A DNA stretch of 37,338 nt from Bacteroidota bacterium (GTDB taxonomy: Bacteria > Bacteroidota > Bacteroidia > AKYH767-A > OLB10): positions 1 through 37,338 of the forward strand of contig JAKPPP010000132.1 of NCBI GenBank assembly GCA_029547265.1. Reading direction: 5' to 3'. Shown here piece by piece: positions 8,076 to 16,437 of this stretch; the first letter of the stretch is position 1; each line of letters begins with the position of its first letter. The position numbers and the translations under genes were made by a program. A model generated the notes under the pieces. That model did no database searches and was not told the origin of the DNA. It saw only the letters and a program-made list of their open reading frames with translations.

Positions 8076-11042
8076 ATGAATAAGCAACTACTTTCGATTG
8101 TCGGACTGTTCCTCCTGTTTGTCAGTCATGATTTAAAAGCTCAAGATTGGGCATCTTTTGTAGACACTAAAGATCAAAATTGGGCGCAGTTTGTTGACCC
8201 TATGATTGGTACCGGTGGGGTCGGTCATACTTACCCCGGGGCTACGGTTCCTTTTGGAATGGTTCAGCTTAGCCCTGATACTCGAAGAGATGGAAGCTGG
8301 GAAGGTTGTGCAGGATATTTCTATCCCGATTCATTAATATACGGGTTCTCACATACTCACCTTAGCGGAACCGGTTGTAGTGACTATGGTGATGTACTTA
8401 CTATTCCTTGTAATGAGGATGTGAATTTTAAACCTGAAATTTATGCTTCAACTTATTCACATACTAGTGAGGTTGCAACGCCGGGATATTATGCTGTAAC
8501 TCTTGCTGATAATAATATACGTTGCGAAATGACCACCACAACTAGAAGTGGGATGCAACGTTATTCTTACCCAAAAGAGATCAATCCAACAATTTTACTT
8601 GACCTAGTACACCGTGATTTTGTTCTGACTTCTACGATAAAAATTGTTAGTAATAATCGTATAGAAGGTAGTAGAAGAAGTGAGGCCTGGGCAAGGAGTC
8701 AAATTGTACATTTTTCAATGGAGTTTTCACAGCCAATTGAGAAAATAGTTGTTGAAGGGAAAGAAAAGCCTTTTGTTGTTGGTGATTCTTTAGAAAGTAA
8801 ATCAATTCGATTGGCAATTTATTTTAAGAAAACAAAGTCAAACGTCATTTTGGTTCGTAGTGGAATATCTACTGTGAGTGAGGCAAATGCTCACTTAAAT
8901 GTAGTTAAGGAAAATGATTCGTGGGATTTTGATAAGGTCCAAAGTCATGCCCGCGCAGCTTGGAATAGTGAATTGGGGAAAATTGCAGTATCTGGCGGAA
9001 ACAAAAAAAGCTTGACAAACTTTTATACATCATTATATCATACAATGATTGTTCCAAATGTTATGTCAGATGTTGATGGTCGCTATCGTGGACGTGATAA
9101 TAAAATTCATACTGCCGAAGGTTATACTCAGTATTCTGTTTTTAGTTTATGGGATACATTTCGAGCAGCTCACCCTTTATATGCACTCATTGATCGAAAA
9201 CGTACTCTAGATTTCATTAAAACTTTCCTTGCACAATACGAGCAAGGTGGACGATTACCTGTTTGGGAGCTAATGTCTAATGAAACTGATTGTATGATCG
9301 GTTATCATAGTGTGTCAGTCATTGCTGATGCAATTGGTAAAGGGATTAATGACTTTAATATAAATGAAGCGTACGAGGCAATGAAGAAAAGCGCTAACTG
9401 GAATCATTTTGGTTTAGGGATGTTTAATAGAAATAATTTTCTTCAAGTGGATGATGAGTCTGAATCAGTTTCTAAAGCTTTGGAATATGCTTACGACGAT
9501 TGGTGTATCGCTCAAGTTGCTCGTACGTTGAATAATGCTTCGGAAGCTACTGCTTATGATTTACGTGCTGCTTCTTATATCAATCAATATGATCCTTCAA
9601 CCGGATTTATGCGCCCTCGTAGAAATGGTGCTTGGTTTTCTCCTTTCGATCCTCGTGAGGTAAATAATCATTATACAGAAGCAAATAGTTATCAGTATTC
9701 GTTTTTTGTTCCTCAAGATATTCCTGGCATGATTGATCTGATGGGTGGAGTTGAGGCGACTGATAAAAAGCTCGACGGACTATTTACAGCTCCGAATTCA
9801 ACTACTGGTCGTACTCAAGCTGATATCACAGGTTTGATTGGTCAATATGCTCACGGTAATGAACCAAGTCACCATATGGCTTATTTATATGATTACATAG
9901 GTAAGCCTTGGAAGACTCAAGCTTTGATTCATCAAATTATAGATAGCCTCTATCATCCTGTATATGACGGATTGCCGGGGAATGAAGACTGCGGACAGAT
10001 GTCTGCTTGGTATGTTTGGAGTGCCCTCGGATTTTATCCCGTTACTCCGGGTAGCCCTTACTATGCATTAGGTACTCCGTTGTTTGATAGGGCAACAATT
10101 CATTTAGAAAATGGAAAGTCAATCGAGATCAATGCATCGCGTAAATCGAATAATGCTTTTTATGTTCGCGATTGGAAAATTGGAGGTGTATCGCAATCCG
10201 GAAATATTTTAAATCATAGTTCTATAAGTAATGGAACAGTTATTGATTTCGTTCTAGATAGTATTCCTGTTTCTACTCGTGGTACAACACCCGAAACGAT
10301 TCAACGCCTCGATAAATGGGCGTTCGTTAAAGCTCCTTTTATACAAACTGCTTCAAGAAATTTTGCAGATAGTATGTTGGTTACAATTACTTCTGATCCG
10401 GGAGAAGAAATTTATTACACTCTCGATGAATCTAGTGAAGGTGGTCCCGTAAATAAATACGTTAAACCTTTTTATATCACCCAATCTATTAAAGTAAATG
10501 CGTTTTGTAAAATCGCCGATCGTAAAAGTGGTATCGTAACAGGAACATATTATAGACTTGCTCATCCGAAGTGGAAAGTTACTTTGTTGAGTAATGTTAC
10601 CAAGCAATATAGTGCAGAAGGCCCGCAAAGCATGGTTGATGGCGTTTGGGGTTCTCCCGACTGGCGAAAAGGTGATTGGCACGGTTACCAATCGCAAAAT
10701 ATGGTGGTAGACATCGCTTTCGATAAAGAAGAAACAATCACTTCAGTGCGCCCGGGTTTCTTACAAGATACTCGCTCGTGGATCATTATGCCTACTAACG
10801 TAAAATTGCAAGTTTCGATGGATGGAGTAAATTGGACTGATGCCGGTGAAAAGAAAACAACTGTTCGTCCGAATGATTATAATGTTCAGGTGATGCGACC
10901 AACAATGACGCTTGATAATGTAAAAGCTAAATTCCTTAGAGTAACAGCCGAAAATTATGGAGTCCTTCCGGGATGGCATCAAGGCGCCGGATTTGATGCA
11001 TTTATTTTCTGCGATGAAATAGAAGTTAACACAGTTAAATAA
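8076..11042 (+). CDS. GH92 alpha-mannosidase with chitobiase-C-like and discoidin C-terminal domains
   Basis: A GH92 exo-alpha-mannosidase (Ca2+-dependent, inverting) of 988 residues. The start chosen is the ATG at 8076, because it begins a normal signal peptide (MNKQLLSIVGLFLLFVSHDLKAQ); a TTG at 8049 and an ATG at 8058 are in frame upstream. GH92 signatures are VDPMIGTGGVGHTYPGA at the start of the N-terminal domain, GFSHTHLSGTG, GNEPSHH (probable acid Glu596) and GNEDCGQMSAW (probable base Asp638). After about residue 745 the protein is longer than a minimal GH92. It has a segment like the chitobiase/hexosaminidase C-terminal domain (ITSDPGEEIYYTLDE...), then a discoidin-like sandwich to the end. 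The mature N-terminus carries a short internal duplication (WASFVD...WAQFVDP). Its role in this locus is to remove alpha-linked mannose from N-glycans. Confidence 0.95.
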   Translation: MNKQLLSIVGLFLLFVSHDLKAQDWASFVDTKDQNWAQFVDPMIGTGGVGHTYPGATVPFGMVQLSPDTRRDGSWEGCAGYFYPDSLIYGFSHTHLSGTGCSDYGDVLTIPCNEDVNFKPEIYASTYSHTSEVATPGYYAVTLADNNIRCEMTTTTRSGMQRYSYPKEINPTILLDLVHRDFVLTSTIKIVSNNRIEGSRRSEAWARSQIVHFSMEFSQPIEKIVVEGKEKPFVVGDSLESKSIRLAIYFKKTKSNVILVRSGISTVSEANAHLNVVKENDSWDFDKVQSHARAAWNSELGKIAVSGGNKKSLTNFYTSLYHTMIVPNVMSDVDGRYRGRDNKIHTAEGYTQYSVFSLWDTFRAAHPLYALIDRKRTLDFIKTFLAQYEQGGRLPVWELMSNETDCMIGYHSVSVIADAIGKGINDFNINEAYEAMKKSANWNHFGLGMFNRNNFLQVDDESESVSKALEYAYDDWCIAQVARTLNNASEATAYDLRAASYINQYDPSTGFMRPRRNGAWFSPFDPREVNNHYTEANSYQYSFFVPQDIPGMIDLMGGVEATDKKLDGLFTAPNSTTGRTQADITGLIGQYAHGNEPSHHMAYLYDYIGKPWKTQALIHQIIDSLYHPVYDGLPGNEDCGQMSAWYVWSALGFYPVTPGSPYYALGTPLFDRATIHLENGKSIEINASRKSNNAFYVRDWKIGGVSQSGNILNHSSISNGTVIDFVLDSIPVSTRGTTPETIQRLDKWAFVKAPFIQTASRNFADSMLVTITSDPGEEIYYTLDESSEGGPVNKYVKPFYITQSIKVNAFCKIADRKSGIVTGTYYRLAHPKWKVTLLSNVTKQYSAEGPQSMVDGVWGSPDWRKGDWHGYQSQNMVVDIAFDKEETITSVRPGFLQDTRSWIIMPTNVKLQVSMDGVNWTDAGEKKTTVRPNDYNVQVMRPTMTLDNVKAKFLRVTAENYGVLPGWHQGAGFDAFIFCDEIEVNTVK

Positions 11043-11048
11043 ACCAAT

Positions 11049-11585
11049 ATGACAAAAAGTAATAAGTCAACAGATGTAAAATTCACTATGGGTGTTTTTG
11101 TTTTTCTTATAGTTGGATTTTGTTTAATGGCATTGTTTTTAAACAATGAGAATTATTCGAATGGCGAGAGAATCGGTTATGTAACCAAATTTTCACATAA
11201 AGGCCAGTTTTGGAAGTCGTGGGAGGGTGAGTTGAATCTCACTCAGACAGGTATGAATACTAGTTCTACTTTCAACTTTTCAATCGATAATGATAAGAAC
11301 TTATCGACTGTTATTGCAACTATCGATGAAGCGGTTAACAAGGGTTGGAAAGTGAAGATGACTTACCATGAAGTTCGATTTAAAAATTGGTTTAATAATC
11401 GAGGTGAAACCGATTATTTTGTTGATAGCATCGTGGTGCTCGATAAAAATACTTTCGGCTCTAATACTTTTTTAGGGAATGATGAACCTAAAGGCCATAT
11501 CATCGATACTGTATATGTAGTAATTGACAAAGCTGAATTGCAAAAGCAAATGCAAGCTAAAAAGGCATTGAACGAATCAAAGTAA
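11049..11585 (+). CDS. Membrane-anchored conserved hypothetical protein
   Basis: 178 residues. A short basic N-terminus precedes one hydrophobic segment (about 13-31), which suggests an inner-membrane anchor with the rest in the periplasm. The soluble part opens with YSNGERIGYVTKFSHKGQFW and continues with WEGELNL and an acidic/basic C-terminus. I recognise this only as a pattern seen in uncharacterised Bacteroidota membrane proteins with a YSxGxRxGxVxKFSxKG core; no enzymatic motif is visible. It lies 6 bases after the GH92 gene and 24 before the glycosylasparaginase gene, so it is almost certainly co-transcribed with the glycan locus. Its function is unknown. Confidence 0.8.
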   Translation: MTKSNKSTDVKFTMGVFVFLIVGFCLMALFLNNENYSNGERIGYVTKFSHKGQFWKSWEGELNLTQTGMNTSSTFNFSIDNDKNLSTVIATIDEAVNKGWKVKMTYHEVRFKNWFNNRGETDYFVDSIVVLDKNTFGSNTFLGNDEPKGHIIDTVYVVIDKAELQKQMQAKKALNESK

Positions 11586-11609
11586 TACATCTTTCTAAAA
11601 TATCACTCC

Positions 11610-12647
11610 ATGGATCGTCGTAATTTTATCTTAAAATCTATTCTTGCTTCAGGTGGATTAGTAGTGCTTAAAAATACTAACGGTTTGGCATTACCGAAAT
11701 CAATGCCTTTAGTAGAAACTGCTAAGAAGCCAATGGTAATTAGTACTTGGGCGCCCAATGTAAAGGCTAATGCTGCTGCATGGGAAGTCTTGTCGAAAGG
11801 CGGCCGTTGCCTCGATGCAGTTGAAGCCGGTGTTCGTGTGCCGGAAGCTGATCCGAATGATACCAGTGTAGGTTACGGCGGACTTCCTGATCGCGATGGA
11901 CATGTTACCCTCGACGCTTGTATCATGGATGAATTCGGAAATATTGGTTCTGTGATGGCGCTCGAACATATCATGCATCCTATCTCTGTTGCTCGATTGG
12001 TGATGGAGAAAACGCCTCACGTAATTTTAGTAGGAACTGGTGCTTTGAAGTTTGCGCTTGAAAACGGATTTAAGAAGGAGAATTTGTTGACGCCGAATGC
12101 AGAGAAAATTTGGCGTGATTGGCTCAAGACTTCTAAATACGATCCAATGGATACTATGAAGTCGTTGCAAGAACCTAAAAGCATAAAAGAAAAAGGCGGA
12201 CAAGGAAATCATGATACCATTGGTATGATAGCCATGGATGTGAATGGTAATATGAGTGGTGCTTGTACAACTAGCGGAATGGCATTTAAAATGTCGGGTA
12301 GAGTAGGTGACTCACCTGTAATTGGAGCAGGATTGTTCGTCGATAACGAAGTAGGAGGCGCAACTGCAACCGGTGTTGGTGAAGAGGTTGTTCGTATTTG
12401 CGGTTCTCATACTATCGTTGAGGCAATGCGTTATGGTAAATCTCCTATGGAGGCTTGCAAAATTGGAGTTGAGAGAATGTATAAAATCAGAAAAGATAAG
12501 ATTGCCGATATGCAAATCGGTTTTTTAGCTGTGAATAAAGCAGGTGATATCGGAGCTTATTCATTGCGTCCCGGATTTTCTTATACTTACAAACTTGGTG
12601 ATGGAGTGGATGTGATTAAACAGGCTGAATCTATGCTTGACAAATGA
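11610..12647 (+). CDS. N4-(beta-N-acetylglucosaminyl)-L-asparaginase (glycosylasparaginase)
   Basis: A 345-residue Ntn-hydrolase that cuts the GlcNAc-Asn bond, giving aspartate and an aminosugar that releases ammonia to become GlcNAc. It matures by self-cleavage before a Thr, seen here as Thr203 in GNHDTIGM. The downstream SGMAFKMSGRVGDSPVIGAG and GGATATGVGEE segments are the glycosylasparaginase substrate pocket rather than that of plain L-asparaginases. The N-terminus DRRNFILKS followed by a hydrophobic stretch fits a twin-arginine export signal, so the enzyme is probably periplasmic and exported folded. It ends in an ATGA overlap with cutC. It acts last in N-glycan removal, after mannosidases and the hexosaminidase have stripped the chain. 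Confidence 0.95.
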   Translation: MDRRNFILKSILASGGLVVLKNTNGLALPKSMPLVETAKKPMVISTWAPNVKANAAAWEVLSKGGRCLDAVEAGVRVPEADPNDTSVGYGGLPDRDGHVTLDACIMDEFGNIGSVMALEHIMHPISVARLVMEKTPHVILVGTGALKFALENGFKKENLLTPNAEKIWRDWLKTSKYDPMDTMKSLQEPKSIKEKGGQGNHDTIGMIAMDVNGNMSGACTTSGMAFKMSGRVGDSPVIGAGLFVDNEVGGATATGVGEEVVRICGSHTIVEAMRYGKSPMEACKIGVERMYKIRKDKIADMQIGFLAVNKAGDIGAYSLRPGFSYTYKLGDGVDVIKQAESMLDK

Positions 12648-13324
12648 GCGTACTCGTTGAATTAGCAGTTTTTAATTTGGCATCAGTAGCTATTGCTGCC
12701 GATTGCAACGTTCCTCGTATCGAATTATGTAGCAATTATTCTGTCGGTGGAGTTACTCCTGCATTTCCCGATTTTATTGAAGCTCGTAAATTATTTCCAG
12801 GGAAAATCTTCGTAATGATTCGCCCTCGACCGGGAAATTTCGTTTATTCTGATGAGGAGTTTGAGTCAATGCTGAGTGAAATGGAAAAGTTTAAATCAGC
12901 TGGCGCCGATGGATTCGTTTCCGGATTTCTGAATGAGAATACTGCCGTAAATATTCTTCAAACAAGAGCATTTGTAGATGCTTGCGCTCCTTTGCCTGTT
13001 ACTTTTCATCGAGCTATTGATGAATGTGTCGATTATAACACTGCAGTTGCTAACGTCGTTGAATGCGGCGTGAAAAGAATTCTGTCGGCAGGAACTGCCC
13101 CGTCTGCTTTTTTAGGAAAGCAAATGCTTAATGAAGTACAAAAAAAATATTCCGATCAATTAATAGTTGTTGCCGGTGGAAGTGTACGTTCATCAGGTCT
13201 AACTGATTTCTTAAACAACTCCGTAATATCCGAAGTTCATTCAGCAGCTATAATGAAGGCCGGTAATGACGTTGTAAATGCCGAGGAGTTAAATGAGTTG
13301 ATTCGACTCGCAAACGTGTTCTAA
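12644..13324 (+). CDS. cutC: CutC family TIM-barrel protein
   Basis: 226 residues matching the CutC family along its length: ELCSNYSVGGVTPAFPD from residue 27, MIRPRPGNFVYS from about 58, GFVSGFLNE, TFHRAID, RILSAGTAPSA and VAGGSVRS. There is no signal peptide, so it is cytoplasmic. CutC was named for copper tolerance in E. coli, but its biochemical role is not settled. Here it overlaps the stop of the glycosylasparaginase gene (ATGA), so the two are translationally coupled, and it ends a glycan operon rather than sitting with copper genes. The fold and conserved Arg/His/Glu pocket would fit an enzyme. A role with a product of glycoasparagine breakdown is my inference. Confidence 0.92.
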   Translation: MSVLVELAVFNLASVAIAADCNVPRIELCSNYSVGGVTPAFPDFIEARKLFPGKIFVMIRPRPGNFVYSDEEFESMLSEMEKFKSAGADGFVSGFLNENTAVNILQTRAFVDACAPLPVTFHRAIDECVDYNTAVANVVECGVKRILSAGTAPSAFLGKQMLNEVQKKYSDQLIVVAGGSVRSSGLTDFLNNSVISEVHSAAIMKAGNDVVNAEELNELIRLANVF

Positions 13325-13328
13325 TCGC

Positions 13329-15488
13329 CTATAAAGTGGCTTTAATCGAAAGATTGATTATTCTTCCCTCTGTTGGTCCCCATAGATCGGTGAAAACCGG
13401 CTCTCCATTTACTATTGTTACTAAGTCTCCTTTTCGCGATTGACGGAAATCGGTGAGGTTTTCACAGTTTAATATGATACTGATGTTTTTAATCTTTCGT
13501 TCAACCATCGCTGCCATAAACCAATAGTTCGGGACTTTTTCTCCGCTCGAATTATACTGATTGGCATTGTATGATGCTTCTATTCCCATTCTCCATTTTT
13601 TCTCGATCTCATAAGCTAAGGTCGTAGCAAATTTATCGTTGGGATTGTAAGCAATGTTGAAGTCGGCCGGATACGCAATTTCTTTAGCTTCGGTATGATT
13701 ATAACCCAAATAAAGTTCCAATTCTTCTAATGATAATCGAATGTATGTGTCGGTTCCGATACTCTGAACTTCATGGTCGTTGTTTAACAAATGGATTATT
13801 CCGAAATAGTTTTGTTCCGATAGATAAGTTGTATTTTCAATGCCGGTATAATAAAATGCTTGATCTAATTGCATCGAAATTTTATTTCCGATTAATGCAT
13901 GGTAACTTATATCCATGTTTAATCCGTTCGATAATTCCGATTTTACATTTCGTCCGATAATTGAAATGTATTTTAATTGATCGGGATTAGCATTCACAAA
14001 ATTGTTTGGTGTTTTGTACCCTCTTCCGTAATGTAGTCGCACCGAAATTTTTTCAGAAGGCTTGTAGAAAATTCCTTCCGAAGGAAGTAAGATATATCCG
14101 AACCTGCTATGTTTATCAATGCGAAGGCTCGTCTCTATCGAAAGTTTCTCAGTGATTTTGAAGATGTATTGAGTGTATATTCCTACTGTGTTATAATAGT
14201 AATTAGGAAACAGAATGCTATCGCCTTCCGATTTTTCGAATCGATCGTAGTTGTAGTTTATTCCGCTGAGCCATGTGCTCTTTCCTTTTGTTACAAGATA
14301 ATTCGCTTCTGAATAGGTTAACAGCTGATTCCCGTTGAAGATTGCAAATTGAGATTCATACTTTCGTTGGAATCGCGATGCAGCTCCTTTTACCGATAGC
14401 GTTTTGTTTTTTGCAAGTCGGTATTCAAAATGCATATCAGCAGTTATTCTAAAGCTATTTTCTTTTTGTAGAAAATGATGCTTTTCTCTCGAATCTTCTC
14501 TGATAGCAAAAATATTTCCTGATCGTTTTTCGTCGCGGTTAAATGTAAACCCTACATCTGTTTTAATTTTTCTATTGTCGTTGTAAAAGAATCTCGGATG
14601 TAGTGTGAAGTTTTTGTCTTCCGGCACTTCGGCATAATCATCGTGATTGATGTCCTTCGCTTTTTTCAAGTTAGCTCCCGTGAAAATGGTGAATCCTCTA
14701 TTGTCGAACATCTTTCCTCCAAACATATTTAAATTGTTTTCATTTAAATCGCTGTGGTTATAGGTCAATGTAATAGTTGGCGAGTCAACAGGTTCTTTCG
14801 AGATGAAATTTATTAATCCTCCAATGGCTCCGCCTCCATATAATGTCGACGATGATCCTTTTATTATTTCTACTTGTTTTAAGTCTAACGGCGGAATGGA
14901 AAGCGCTCCTAAGCTTCCTGAAAATCCTTCGTACATCGGAATTCCATCTCTTAAAAGTAATGTGTATTTACTGTCGATGCCTTGCATTCTTATCGCATCA
15001 TTCCCATTTACGGCATTCGTTTTTTGTACGGTTATTACCGATAAATCTCCTAGTATACTTCCGATTCCTCCCGGTACAATCGTGCTTTCTTCATCCATCT
15101 CTTCTTGCCCCAATACTTCTACTTTCATTGGCAAGTCTTCTATACGCGCATTGTTTCTTGTTGTACTTACAACTACTTCTCCAAGATTTTTTGTGTCGTC
15201 AGTTAATTGAACCTGGATGCTCGTTTTACTGCTGTCTTTTAATTGTACAGTCTTGCTTTTGTATCCCATCATTTGAACAACCAATTCAACAGGGAATGAG
15301 TTTATTTCTAACGATGCTTGTCCAATACTATCTGTTGCTGTTCCTGCTTTAGTATCACCAACTGTGATGATTGCCCCCGAAATACCGAATTTCCAAAGGC
15401 TGTCGCTTACCGTTATGTTTATTGTGCTTTGCGAATACACGGCATGACTAAAAAGTAGCAGTAGTAGGGTGTAGGCTAACTTATTCAT
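13329..15488 (-). CDS. TonB-dependent outer-membrane receptor
   Basis: 719 residues. A signal peptide (1-20, ending AVYSQ) is followed by a carboxypeptidase-regulatory-like domain (about 22-95), common on Bacteroidota receptors. The plug domain starts at LGEVVVSTTR and includes RMQGIDSKYTLLLRDGIPM and VEIIKGSSSTLYGGGAIGG. A beta-barrel then runs to the C-terminus ending INLSIKATL. The size and plug fit the siderophore/cobalamin-type (FepA/BtuB-like) group rather than the about 1,000-residue SusC group, and no SusD follows. It would move a ligand across the outer membrane using TonB-ExbBD energy. The ligand cannot be read. It converges on cutC with only 4 bases between stops, so despite its position it is not part of the glycan operon. 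A good promoter core lies 60 bases upstream of its start. Confidence 0.93.
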   Translation of the reverse strand: MNKLAYTLLLLLFSHAVYSQSTINITVSDSLWKFGISGAIITVGDTKAGTATDSIGQASLEINSFPVELVVQMMGYKSKTVQLKDSSKTSIQVQLTDDTKNLGEVVVSTTRNNARIEDLPMKVEVLGQEEMDEESTIVPGGIGSILGDLSVITVQKTNAVNGNDAIRMQGIDSKYTLLLRDGIPMYEGFSGSLGALSIPPLDLKQVEIIKGSSSTLYGGGAIGGLINFISKEPVDSPTITLTYNHSDLNENNLNMFGGKMFDNRGFTIFTGANLKKAKDINHDDYAEVPEDKNFTLHPRFFYNDNRKIKTDVGFTFNRDEKRSGNIFAIREDSREKHHFLQKENSFRITADMHFEYRLAKNKTLSVKGAASRFQRKYESQFAIFNGNQLLTYSEANYLVTKGKSTWLSGINYNYDRFEKSEGDSILFPNYYYNTVGIYTQYIFKITEKLSIETSLRIDKHSRFGYILLPSEGIFYKPSEKISVRLHYGRGYKTPNNFVNANPDQLKYISIIGRNVKSELSNGLNMDISYHALIGNKISMQLDQAFYYTGIENTTYLSEQNYFGIIHLLNNDHEVQSIGTDTYIRLSLEELELYLGYNHTEAKEIAYPADFNIAYNPNDKFATTLAYEIEKKWRMGIEASYNANQYNSSGEKVPNYWFMAAMVERKIKNISIILNCENLTDFRQSRKGDLVTIVNGEPVFTDLWGPTEGRIINLSIKATL

Positions 15489-15798
15489 GTTTCATGCTCG
15501 TTTTTGAAATGCTGTAGTTTTTTGATCACTATTTCAGCATTTAGTCTTCAAATTTATGACATTGTTGAATGCCGATTGCAATAAGATTCCTTTTGAATTA
15601 ACAATCGATTTTAATATTCCTCCAAAATTCATTTTGCGTCTGCAATTTAGCTCTATAATTTGAGAGTGGGAAAAGATCGAATATGATTCTTCTCAAAAAA
15701 TCAAGTCGTTTATTTTAGAAAAACTGATTTTAGTTGGCAACAATTATTGCTTTATGGCAGGTTGTCAATTTTTGAAAAAAAATGCCCTTGTAATTCTC
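15489..15798. other. Intergenic region upstream of the TonB receptor
   Basis: About 310 bases between two minus-strand genes. It carries the receptor promoter (15549-15581) and otherwise AT-rich sequence. I see no clear hairpin terminator after the upstream membrane-protein gene. Confidence 0.6.
15549..15581 (-). promoter_or_regulatory. Bacteroidota-type promoter for the TonB receptor
   Basis: On the minus strand TAAATTTG (15549-15556) matches the -7 consensus TAnnTTTG exactly. A TTG (15579-15581) lies 22 bases upstream, inside the 17-23 range reported for Flavobacterium-type promoters. The leader to the start codon would be about 55 bases. Confidence 0.55.
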
Positions 15799-16428
15799 TT
15801 ACTTTTCGCTCAAAACTTCATTCCCGGTTCTGAAGTAATAGATGAACCATGTAACGATACCAAATAGCTTAATAGCATCTTCTAAAAAGGTGTCTTTGGG
15901 AATAGGAAGCGGAAGTACGTCGATTATCGTACTCAATCCTAAAAAGAAAAAGGCTAATCCTAATATCGTAAATTCACTCGCAAGCAATCGCTTTCTAAAG
16001 TAGATGAAGTACAACAAAAAGATGTTCATATACGTCAAGTAAACTGCATTGTCGGAAATTGAGAAGTAGTTCGGGAATACAAATTCGTGCAATTGGAATA
16101 GATCGTCCAGCGTCATCATTAAAGTAATAAATGCACTGAAGAGGATGAATAGGAAGTTTTCTCTTTCCTTCGGATTGTCTTTTATCTGATACGCCACAAA
16201 GAAGTTAATCATTGCCGCTCCCGACCAAATCATAATTCCTATGTTCGAGAAGAATCCTAAATAAAATGGGGCATTCATTAATGCCGTAGGATCTTTGGTG
16301 AACGATTCTAAAGGAATGTCTTTTACCGTTGATGCATAAATGCCTAACAACAGACTCAATAGCGTGATCAACCATACTATGAGTAATATGGGTGTTACCG
16401 TTTTGAATTGTTGTCCTATACTGCGCAT
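15799..16428 (-). CDS. Polytopic membrane protein of unknown function
   Basis: 209 residues with about six hydrophobic segments. Charged residues sit at or in the membrane: Asp108-Asp109 with His114-Glu115 (DDLFQLHE), Asp170 between helices, and Glu183-Asp184 with Lys187 near the last helix. Such a spaced set of acidic residues and His could bind a metal in the membrane, as in several hydrolase-like integral membrane families. I cannot assign it to one. It starts 9 bases after the SHOCT-protein gene, so the two form an operon transcribed from about 17050. The cellular location is the inner membrane. Confidence 0.8.
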   Translation of the reverse strand: MRSIGQQFKTVTPILLIVWLITLLSLLLGIYASTVKDIPLESFTKDPTALMNAPFYLGFFSNIGIMIWSGAAMINFFVAYQIKDNPKERENFLFILFSAFITLMMTLDDLFQLHEFVFPNYFSISDNAVYLTYMNIFLLYFIYFRKRLLASEFTILGLAFFFLGLSTIIDVLPLPIPKDTFLEDAIKLFGIVTWFIYYFRTGNEVLSEK

Positions 16429-16437
16429 TGGCTTTCT

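Noticed and set aside
14803..15352. Two long open frames (135 and 169 residues) on the plus strand
   Set aside because: They lie antisense to the TonB receptor plug region, are Leu/Ser/Cys-rich and have no motifs; the receptor frame explains the sequence fully.
13329..15488. TonB receptor as the SusC of the glycan locus
   Set aside because: It is on the opposite strand, about 720 rather than about 1,000 residues, has its own promoter and has no SusD beside it.
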